NCBI GenBank assembly: GCA_002451055.1
Contig: DKBD01000025.1
Coordinates: 5,049 to 16,794, forward strand
Reading direction: 5' to 3'
From: Nitrospira sp. UBA6909
GTDB taxonomy: Bacteria; Nitrospirota; Nitrospiria; Nitrospirales; Nitrospiraceae
DNA length: 11,746 nt
Below, one piece after another: positions 5,980-11,746 of this stretch. Each line of letters opens with the position of its first letter. Position 1 is the first letter of the stretch. The notes below the pieces were generated by a model that searched no databases, was not told the origin of the DNA, and was given only the letters and a program-made list of their open reading frames with translations. A program made the position numbers and the translations under genes.

Positions 5980-6603
5980 CTAATCCACAAACTGCCCTTC
6001 TAAAAACAACGCCTGTTCCAGGGTGCGGAAGAACTTCTGGTACGGAACCGGATCCTCAACGGGATGCAAATAGAACTGTGCGCTGGCGCGCACGACAAGT
6101 TGGGTATCGCTGCGTTTACGGACCGTGGCGGTAAAACGCACGAGATTACTCCGATGACTGAAAGGCCCCCACGTTCGGTAATTGCGGTTGAGGACGAGCA
6201 GCGAATCGGGTCGGTAGAGCAAATAGCTCAGGTCGATGCCGTAGACCTGCTCATTCTCGATGTATTTCTTTCCGGACACGATACCCAGTTCTTCATCGAG
6301 CACCTCCACCTTGAAATCCAAGTCTTGCATGGTGGAGATGATCGCACCGAGCATCCGCTTCCGGTCCGTGGTATCGAAAACACGCGATTGAGCGGCGCGG
6401 ATCTTGACTTGGCTTTCTTCGGAGAGCCAGATTTGCCCGCGAGAGTCCCACTGATTGTCGTGCCTCAATTCATAGGGGGTCGGGCAGCCTTGCAACAACA
6501 GGAAGAGTACCCCGCCAAGCACGCAACTCAGGCAGCGCCGGACTACAGCGGCCAGCCGATCATATCTCTCTTGGTTGATCACAGCGGCACCTGCCCGGAT
6601 CAC
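5980..6603 (-). CDS. Lipoprotein, third paralogue of the tandem family
   Basis: A 207-residue product with a positively charged N-terminus and a hydrophobic stretch ending in lipobox LLQGC (C40), so probably a lipid-anchored envelope protein. The family core follows: VKIRAAQSRVFDTTDR (66-81), IISTMQDLDFKVEV (88-101) and ELGIVSGKKY (105-114). After a variable middle come RFTATVRKR and VVRASAQFY, and the shared ending EDPVPYQKFFRTLEQALFLE (183-202). It matches its two upstream neighbours in this order, with an extra segment around residues 115-155. The GTG start at 6603 overlaps the preceding stop (GTGA), giving translational coupling; a second in-frame GTG at 6582 is an alternative and gives a more usual signal-peptide length. 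Function unknown. Confidence 0.8.
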   Translation of the reverse strand: MIRAGAAVINQERYDRLAAVVRRCLSCVLGGVLFLLLQGCPTPYELRHDNQWDSRGQIWLSEESQVKIRAAQSRVFDTTDRKRMLGAIISTMQDLDFKVEVLDEELGIVSGKKYIENEQVYGIDLSYLLYRPDSLLVLNRNYRTWGPFSHRSNLVRFTATVRKRSDTQLVVRASAQFYLHPVEDPVPYQKFFRTLEQALFLEGQFVD

Positions 6604-7037
6604 TCTTTGACGACGAACAATGATCGTTCCAATGTGGCGAAGAAATTCTGATAGACCTTGGGATCTTCGATAGGCTTGTTGTTATAGATGGCGTTGGCCC
6701 GGACCATCATCCGCCCATCCGCTTGCGGGCGCACGGTAACAGTGACGCCCACCACGTCGTAATAGTTCGGCTCGGCGAAACGCGCCGCCGTCACCAACCC
6801 CAAGGATTCATTGGCCCGCTCGATGATGAAGCCCAAATCTTGGAGTGCCGCAATGACGCCGCGCATAGCCACTTGTCGATCCTTTACATCGAAGGACCGG
6901 CTTTGCGCGCTCCGGATTTTCATCTGCGCCTCGGTCGGCGCGAGCAGATCCTGGCTCGGCTGCGGTGCAGCGCAGCCCTGCACGAAGACCAATACAGCAA
7001 CCGCAACAATCCCCCTGGCTGTCTCTTGCTTCATCAT
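6600..7037 (-). CDS. Lipoprotein, second paralogue of the tandem family (shortest)
   Basis: A 145-residue product: signal sequence MMKQETARGIVAVAVLVFVQGC with lipobox VQGC (C22). The core motifs follow: MKIRSAQSRSFDVKDR (39-54), VIAALQDLGFIIER (61-74), ESLGLVTAARF (78-88), VTVTVRPQADGRMMVRANA (98-116) and the ending EDPKVYQNFFATLERSLF (124-141). It is the minimal form of the family, without the insertions of its neighbours. I chose ATG 7037 (or the adjacent ATG 7034) since GAGG lies just upstream. The frame continues open to 7316, but that portion is antisense-like, arginine/serine-rich and overlaps the preceding gene. Only 10 nt separate it from the gene upstream. Function unknown. Confidence 0.85.
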   Translation of the reverse strand: MMKQETARGIVAVAVLVFVQGCAAPQPSQDLLAPTEAQMKIRSAQSRSFDVKDRQVAMRGVIAALQDLGFIIERANESLGLVTAARFAEPNYYDVVGVTVTVRPQADGRMMVRANAIYNNKPIEDPKVYQNFFATLERSLFVVKE

Positions 7038-7047
7038 GGCCTCGCGA

Positions 7048-7641
7048 TTAAAGTGCGAATGGCTCCAGGAACACGGCTTTCGACAATTTGGCAAAGAAAG
7101 TCTGATACATGACAGGATCTCGCAGCATTTCCATCCGTTGCTCTCCCGGTGGAATGCCTTGCTGGCCGGCCGACCCCTCCCCTTTCCAAACGACTCGGTA
7201 AAAAACGACCCTGACTTCCTGGCGCGTGGCTTCGGGATTGACTGGCCTAGCGACCAAGGTAGCAGCGATTTTCTGATGCAGATCCACGGGAATGACGATC
7301 GGAGGCTGCTGAACAAAAACGAGCACGGTGCTCAGGAGAAAGACGAAGAAACGGCTGATGTCCTGACCGTATTCACGAGCGCTTCGTTCTTTCGCCGCCC
7401 GCAGAAAGCCAACCTCACGCACACTTTCTTCGACTTGAAAACCCAAATCTTGTAGGACAGCCGCCGATGCAGACAGCAGCTCTGCTTCGTCCTTGGTCTC
7501 AAAAAGGCGGGTTTGCATGGCCTTATTGCCAGGACTCTCCTCCGTCAACTGGAAGAGCTCATCCGGTTGAGTATGGGTAACACACCCCACGAGGTGACTC
7601 GCAAGAATCACGCTGCCCGCCGCCATGAGGCATCGCCGCAT
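7048..7641 (-). CDS. Lipoprotein, first paralogue of the tandem family, with an internal hydrophobic segment
   Basis: A 197-residue product with signal sequence MRRCLMAAGSVILASHLVGC (lipobox LVGC, C20). The family core is present: AMQTRLFETKDEAEL (41-55), AAVLQDLGFQVEE (60-72) and EVGFLRAAKE (76-85). A strongly hydrophobic stretch (RFFVFLLSTVLVFVQQPPIVIPV, about 97-119) follows and is absent from the other two paralogues. The end has EMLRDPVMYQTFFAKLSKAVFLE (171-193), the shared C-terminal motif. The hydrophobic stretch could be a transmembrane helix or a membrane-dipping element. ATG 7641 is preceded by GGAG at about 8 nt; the longer open frame to 7881 is a shadow of the BamE-like gene. The gap to the upstream gene is 19 nt. 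Confidence 0.85.
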   Translation of the reverse strand: MRRCLMAAGSVILASHLVGCVTHTQPDELFQLTEESPGNKAMQTRLFETKDEAELLSASAAVLQDLGFQVEESVREVGFLRAAKERSAREYGQDISRFFVFLLSTVLVFVQQPPIVIPVDLHQKIAATLVARPVNPEATRQEVRVVFYRVVWKGEGSAGQQGIPPGEQRMEMLRDPVMYQTFFAKLSKAVFLEPFAL

Positions 7642-7660
7642 CGTCGAGCTCCGGCCTTGA

Positions 7661-8053
7661 TTAGAACTGGGTATAGTTGTAGGCAAAGTCGCGGACCTTC
7701 TTGTCTTCATCGTACTTGATGATGATAGTGAGGGTGCGCTGCCGCTGCGAACTGGAACTCTCACGGGCGTCAGCGCCGAGGATGATAATTCCGGCAAAGG
7801 ACGATCTGGCCGCGTCGACCCGATCAGTCGACACCTTGTCGTAGATCCAGACCTCCCGGCGTTTCTCGTCCGTCGTGACAATGTTGGGGCTGCCGAGCAA
7901 TTCCGCCACCTGAGAGGCCGGCATCCCGACCTTGACCTCGCCCTGCACCTTCCCGACGGTCAACCGGTCTTCTTTGATTTCGGCCGGCGCGCCCGCACAT
8001 CCCGTTGCCCCTACCGCCAGACATAAGGTTATCGCCATCCATGTGTGTTTCAT
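7661..8053 (-). CDS. BamE/SmpA/OmlA-like lipoprotein
   Basis: A 130-residue product with signal sequence MKHTWMAITLCLAVGATGC (lipobox ATGC, C19). The mature part has the SmpA/OmlA (BamE) signature: KVGMPASQVAELLGSPN (41-57), the helix-loop in which GM...V..LLG.P is conserved, then REVWIYDKV (66-74) and a beta-rich C-terminal half (RTLTIIIKYDEDKKVRDFAY). BamE-type domains occur in the BAM outer-membrane assembly lipoprotein and in many other envelope lipoproteins, so this need not be BamE itself. AGGAGGA lies about 8 nt before ATG 8053, a strong start that fixes the N-terminus over the upstream alternative at 8107. It is the first gene of a four-lipoprotein operon and lies 118 nt downstream of the response regulator on the same strand. 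Confidence 0.85.
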   Translation of the reverse strand: MKHTWMAITLCLAVGATGCAGAPAEIKEDRLTVGKVQGEVKVGMPASQVAELLGSPNIVTTDEKRREVWIYDKVSTDRVDAARSSFAGIIILGADARESSSSQRQRTLTIIIKYDEDKKVRDFAYNYTQF

Positions 8054-8129
8054 CGAACATTCCTCCTGACGTATTGCAGCCCTTTCACCAAAGGATTCCT
8101 TCTCCAAGTACGATACACGGTCCGGCTTT

Positions 8130-8158
8130 GGAAGTCATCTTGCACACCAAGACGTTCC
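8130..8158 (-). terminator. Imperfect hairpin between the regulator and the lipoprotein operon
   Basis: On the minus strand GGAA...TTCC encloses an inner stem TCTTG/CAAGA with loop GTGTG, starting about 14 bases after the regulator stop at 8172. There is no following T-run, so it is at most a weak terminator or RNA-processing structure, and read-through into the lipoprotein genes is possible. Confidence 0.2.
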
Positions 8159-8171
8159 TTAATAGTGCGAG

Positions 8172-9620
8172 CTAGCTCTCCTCTTCCTGATTCTCGCCGT
8201 AGGCCGATGGAATGCCGTAACGCTTGCACTTTTCCCATAGCGCTTTGCGGGACAATCCCAAAATTTTCGACGCCGTCGTACGGTTCCCTTCGACCCGTTC
8301 CAAGACGGAAACAATGTAGTCTTTTTCAAACTCTTCCCGTGCGGTGGCAAGCGAAGTTAACGGCGTATCGGTCCTTCTCTTCCCGCCGGTCAGGCCCTCG
8401 TTGCAAAATCCGCATGATTCCTGCTGAGGGCCGCCCAAGTACGGACAGGATTGAAAGCCACACAGATCGGAGGGTTGGATTACATCCCGCTCATGGCCCA
8501 AAGCCACCGCACGCTCAACCATGTTTTCCAGCTCGCGCACGTTCCCGGGGTAGGAATACCGCAGCAACAACTCGCGAGCCGGCGGCGAGAAACCTTTCAG
8601 CTTTTTATGTACTTTCCCGGCACAGGTTTCCAGCACATGCTCGGCGATGACCATAATGTCTTCCTGCCGTTCACGAAGCGGCGGTATGATGACCTGCACC
8701 ACGTTAAGCCGGTAATACAAATCGTCTCGAAACCGCCCCTGGGCGACCTCTTTGCGCAAATCCTTTTGTGTAGCGCAGACCAGGCGCACATCCGCATCGA
8801 TCGTATCGTTTCCGCCCACCCGCTCAAACGTCCGTTCTTGCAGCACCCGCAGCAACTTCACCTGGACCACCGGCGACAGTTCGCCGATCTCATCGAGAAA
8901 CAACGTCCCACGGTGAGCCAACTCAAATCGGCCGCGCCGCTGGCGGAGCGCCCCGGTGAAGGCCCCCTTCTCATGGCCGAACAGCTCGGCCTCCAGCAGA
9001 GTTTCCGGCAACGCGGCGCAACTCACCTTGATCAGCGGACAGTCCCTCCGCGGGCTGTTCTGATGCACGGCGTTTGCAACCAGTTCTTTCCCCGTTCCGC
9101 TCTCACCCAGGATAAGAACCGTCGAGTCGGTTGCCGCCACGAGCTTGATCTTGTCCAGGACCGCACGCATCCGGCTGTTCGCTCCCAGAATGCCGCTGAA
9201 GCAAAATTTGTCTTCCAGCGCCGCCTTGAGGTCCTGGTTTTCGCGGCGGAGTACGACGACACGCCCGATTCGTTCGACGATCAGCAGCAATTCATCCATC
9301 TGGAACGGTTTCGTGATGTAATCGACCGCGCCCAGCTTCATCGCCCCAACCGCCGTTTCCACGGACCCATGCGCGGTAATCACGACGACTTCGGTTTCTG
9401 GCGCCTTATCCTTAGCGGCTTTCAGCACCATCAACCCATCAGCACCGGGCAGCCGCAGATCAGTGATTACGAGATCAAAGTGCTTCTGCCAGATCGCCTC
9501 GATTCCCTCAGTCCCGGATGCAGCCGCGTGCACGTCGTAGCCGACGGCTTCCAGCGCATCCACCATTGAGAGCCGCATCAACGGCTCGTCGTCCACCAAG
9601 AGAATCGAGAGCCCGTTCAT
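8172..9620 (-). CDS. Sigma-54-dependent NtrC-family response regulator with a cysteine cluster in the linker
   Basis: 482 residues in NtrC order. Receiver domain (about 1-120): acidic pair D10/D11, phosphoacceptor D54 (VITDLRLPGADG), T82 and K104 (TKPF). AAA+ domain (about 143-372): Walker A GESGTGKE (172-179), GAFTGA sigma-54 contact loop (219-224), Walker B GTLFLDEIGEL (238-248), arginine-finger region RFRDDLYYRL (296-305) and sensor-2 YPGNVRELENMVER (357-370). C-terminal Fis-type helix-turn-helix (about 430-472, ASKILGLSRKALWEKCKRYG). All key residues are present, so it should be a phosphorylation-activated sigma-54 activator. Between AAA+ and the helix-turn-helix lies an unusual C387-x4-C392-x10-C403-x2-C406 cluster. 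ATG 9620 overlaps the kinase stop (ATGA) and has AAGGG upstream. Target promoters are unknown; the lipoprotein operon downstream is one candidate. Confidence 0.95.
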   Translation of the reverse strand: MNGLSILLVDDEPLMRLSMVDALEAVGYDVHAAASGTEGIEAIWQKHFDLVITDLRLPGADGLMVLKAAKDKAPETEVVVITAHGSVETAVGAMKLGAVDYITKPFQMDELLLIVERIGRVVVLRRENQDLKAALEDKFCFSGILGANSRMRAVLDKIKLVAATDSTVLILGESGTGKELVANAVHQNSPRRDCPLIKVSCAALPETLLEAELFGHEKGAFTGALRQRRGRFELAHRGTLFLDEIGELSPVVQVKLLRVLQERTFERVGGNDTIDADVRLVCATQKDLRKEVAQGRFRDDLYYRLNVVQVIIPPLRERQEDIMVIAEHVLETCAGKVHKKLKGFSPPARELLLRYSYPGNVRELENMVERAVALGHERDVIQPSDLCGFQSCPYLGGPQQESCGFCNEGLTGGKRRTDTPLTSLATAREEFEKDYIVSVLERVEGNRTTASKILGLSRKALWEKCKRYGIPSAYGENQEEES

Positions 9621-11746
9621 GATCCCTTCTCCACCGACGAGTGTGCGCGCAAAACCGGCAGGCACAGCGTAAATATGGTCCCTTTGCCGACCTCACTTTC
9701 AACCAGAATCTTGCCACCATGGCGCTCGACGATGCCGAGATTGACGGATAGTCCCAACCCTGTTCCTTCTCCTTCGCCTTTCGTCGTAAAGAACGGGTCG
9801 AACACGCGCGGAAGGACGGATGCGGGAATTCCAGACCCCGTATCGCGAACCTCGACCCGACAGATCCCTTCGGCCATGGATGTCTGAATCGTCAACACAC
9901 CGCCGCTTTTCATCGCTTGAACGGCGTTCAAGATCAAATTCATCAGGACCTGTTCGATCATATGGCTGTCCACCATCACGCTCGGCAGCCCATGCCCCAA
10001 AACGGTCTCCAACTTGATCCGGTTGGGCGCAAACAGATGGGTGGTGAGCACCAACACCTGATCGACAATCCGGTTGATGTCGGCCGGACTGAATTCCGGC
10101 ACATGCTGCTGGGAGAAGTCGAGCAACTGCCGAACGATTTTCTGTACCCGGCGAACGCCATGCTCCATTGAAGCCCAATACTCCTCCTGCCGCGCAGCGG
10201 ACACGCCGCCCTTTCGAAGGTTATAGAGGCAGTTGAGAATGCCGCCGAGAGGATTGTTGATTTCGTGCGCCACCCCCGCGGCCAGCTTCCCAACGGAGGC
10301 CAATTTTTCCGAGTTGCGGATCTGCTGCTCCAATCTTTTCGTTTCCGTCATATCGCGCGCAATGCCGAGCACGCCGAGAATCGTTCCCTCGGCGCCTTGA
10401 AGAGGAGACACGCTGACCATCACCGTGCGGACTTCGCCCAGCCGCGTGACGACTTCGACTTCATAGACTTGTTTGGTGCCGATGTCCAACGTGCTCTTGA
10501 GCCGACGGCCGCGATGGCGCCGAGACAGCAGCGAGAGATAGGGCCGGCCCAGCAGATCGTCTTTGCGATATCCCCAGGCGTGGACTTTGCTGTTGACGTA
10601 GGTAAACCGCTGCTCCGTGTCGAGCGTATAGATGACGTCGTTGGCATTTTCGAGCAAATTTTCCAAGTACTGTTTCGTGTCCTCGATTTCCCTGGTCCGC
10701 TCACGCACCTTTGCCTCAAGGTCTTCCCGATAGGATTGCAACTGGCGCTCGAGTTTCTTGCGGTCTGTAATGTCCCTCAATTGCACCATGACCAATGCAC
10801 GATCGGCGTCTCCGACACGAATCAAATCCATCTCGACCTGAATTTCATGCCCGTCAGAGTGAAAGACGGTGATCTCTTGCGTCGCCACCCGTCGTCGGCC
10901 AGTGGCAATGTCTCGCAACCAGCCCGCGAATGCGTGGTGATGATTCTCCGACACGACGTCGAGTATGTTCCGCCCGGAGACGCTGGATTCCGCATAGCCC
11001 AGCGCCTGTTCTTCCCGCTTGTTGACGGCGACAACCGTTCCATCGGCATTCACCATGAAGACCGAATCGGCCACGAGATCGAACAACGCTTTGTATCGAG
11101 CCTGGGATGCCACCAACTGTTGCGTGCGTTCCGACACCGCCTGTTCCAGACCAGATGTGTACCGATGCAACTCTTGCTCCAATCGTCGTCGCTCCGTGAC
11201 GTCCCGGACAAAGGCACGCGAATGAATTAGCCCACCGCGCGCTTGATCGAGAAGCGCCGTGGCATGGATCTCCACGTCGATCTGGCGTCCATCCTTCGCG
11301 AGCAACACCGTCTCCATCGATCCCTGTCCCTGTGCGACCAGCCGTTCAAGATAGTGCAATACGTGAAATTCCTGTCCCCTCGGCACCAACTCCCAGAGCT
11401 TCAGGGCCAGCATTTCATCAAGGTCATAGCCTAGTTTATCGAGCCCCGTTTTATTGACGTGAACAAATCGACCTCCCCGATCCAATTGGTAGATCATTTC
11501 CGGGGAATGCTCGATCAAGTCTCGGTATTTCTCCTCCAGCTGCCGGACCTCCAGCATCCGTTGCTCAATTTGCGCGAACGATCGTTGCAAGTTGACGGCC
11601 ATTTGATTGAAGGCCTCGGCCAACCGCTCGATCTCGTCTCCGGTCTTCAACTCCAACCTGCGTTCCAGCCGGCCGCTTCCGATTTCTTGAACTCCATCGT
11701 GCAGCAGCCTGATGGGTCTCGCGATCCGACGTGCCACGATCACTCC
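9617..11746 (-). CDS. PAS-rich sensor histidine kinase (NtrB-like transmitter), 5' end cut by the window edge
   Basis: The frame is open to the right edge, so the N-terminal sensor and membrane helices are missing; 709 codons are visible. Numbered from the GTG at 11743, the order is HAMP (about 1-55, RRIARPIRLLHDGV...DEIERLAEAFNQM), a coiled linker, then PAS 1 (72-185), PAS 2 (215-328) and PAS 3 (358-470), joined by coiled-coil stretches. HisKA follows with H-box VAHEINNPLGG (phosphoacceptor H493), then an HATPase domain with N-box LILNAVQ (602-609), G1 DTGSGIP (634-640), FDPFFTTK (648-655) and G2 GEGTGLGLS (658-666). All catalytic motifs are intact. HAMP implies a membrane-spanning receptor. 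The stop overlaps the regulator start (ATGA), so kinase and regulator form one translationally coupled pair. The signal is not deducible from this part. Confidence 0.95.
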   Translation of the reverse strand, partial: GVIVARRIARPIRLLHDGVQEIGSGRLERRLELKTGDEIERLAEAFNQMAVNLQRSFAQIEQRMLEVRQLEEKYRDLIEHSPEMIYQLDRGGRFVHVNKTGLDKLGYDLDEMLALKLWELVPRGQEFHVLHYLERLVAQGQGSMETVLLAKDGRQIDVEIHATALLDQARGGLIHSRAFVRDVTERRRLEQELHRYTSGLEQAVSERTQQLVASQARYKALFDLVADSVFMVNADGTVVAVNKREEQALGYAESSVSGRNILDVVSENHHHAFAGWLRDIATGRRRVATQEITVFHSDGHEIQVEMDLIRVGDADRALVMVQLRDITDRKKLERQLQSYREDLEAKVRERTREIEDTKQYLENLLENANDVIYTLDTEQRFTYVNSKVHAWGYRKDDLLGRPYLSLLSRRHRGRRLKSTLDIGTKQVYEVEVVTRLGEVRTVMVSVSPLQGAEGTILGVLGIARDMTETKRLEQQIRNSEKLASVGKLAAGVAHEINNPLGGILNCLYNLRKGGVSAARQEEYWASMEHGVRRVQKIVRQLLDFSQQHVPEFSPADINRIVDQVLVLTTHLFAPNRIKLETVLGHGLPSVMVDSHMIEQVLMNLILNAVQAMKSGGVLTIQTSMAEGICRVEVRDTGSGIPASVLPRVFDPFFTTKGEGEGTGLGLSVNLGIVERHGGKILVESEVGKGTIFTLCLPVLRAHSSVEKGS

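Noticed and set aside
8073..8090. Possible sigma-54 (-24/-12) promoter, minus strand, TGGTGAAAGGGCTGCA
   Set aside because: It has GG-N10-GC, but the transcription start would fall inside the ribosome binding site of the BamE-like gene and most other consensus positions do not match.
8451..9569. Plus-strand frame of 372 codons
   Set aside because: Entirely antisense to the sigma-54 regulator; composition (His/Gln/Arg-rich, no domain) is that of a GC-driven shadow.
10265..11230. Plus-strand frame of 321 codons
   Set aside because: Antisense to the PAS/HisKA part of the kinase; no ribosome site or recognisable motif.

Overview
The window looks like a piece of a moderately GC-rich, Gram-negative bacterial chromosome. 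Four genes carry lipoprotein signal sequences, one product resembles the outer-membrane assembly factor BamE, and there is a sigma-54 two-component system. The overall gene style (small conserved proteins, SIMPL protein, lipoprotein cluster, sigma-54 regulator) reminds me of Nitrospira/Nitrospirota. That is an impression from recall, not a proof. Almost everything is on the minus strand; the only convincing plus-strand gene is a thioredoxin-fold protein at 2382-2942.

Layout from left to right. (1) 1-1058, minus strand: a defence-type block. It holds a DUF4258 toxin-like gene broken by a single-base frameshift (1058-713), an intact YgiT-type zinc-finger antitoxin (716-495) overlapping it by ATGA, and the N-terminal 156 codons of a large DEAD/DEAH restriction-helicase that runs off the left edge. 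(2) 1059-1483: gene-free spacer. (3) 1484-2942: a periplasmic SIMPL-domain protein (minus) and a divergently transcribed peroxiredoxin/TlpA-like protein (plus). (4) 2943-3639: an unusually AT-rich gap with two perfect DnaA-box 9-mers and one relaxed one. (5) 3640-5828, minus: a 61-residue CxH/CxxC zinc-ribbon-like protein, an MFS transporter with an unclear start, a small exported helical protein and a 58-residue conserved protein. (6) 5980-8053, minus: a tight four-gene lipoprotein operon, one BamE-like lipoprotein followed by three tandem paralogues. (7) 8172-11746, minus: a sigma-54-dependent response regulator preceded by its PAS-rich sensor histidine kinase, which overlaps it by ATGA and runs off the right edge.

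Taken together, the right half reads as a signalling unit (kinase to sigma-54 activator) directly upstream of a co-oriented cell-envelope lipoprotein operon; a regulatory link is plausible but unproven. The left end is the edge of a restriction/toxin-antitoxin island. The most unusual items are the triplicated lipoprotein family, the four-cysteine insert in the regulator linker, the frameshifted toxin beside an intact antitoxin, and the DnaA-box-bearing AT-rich gap.
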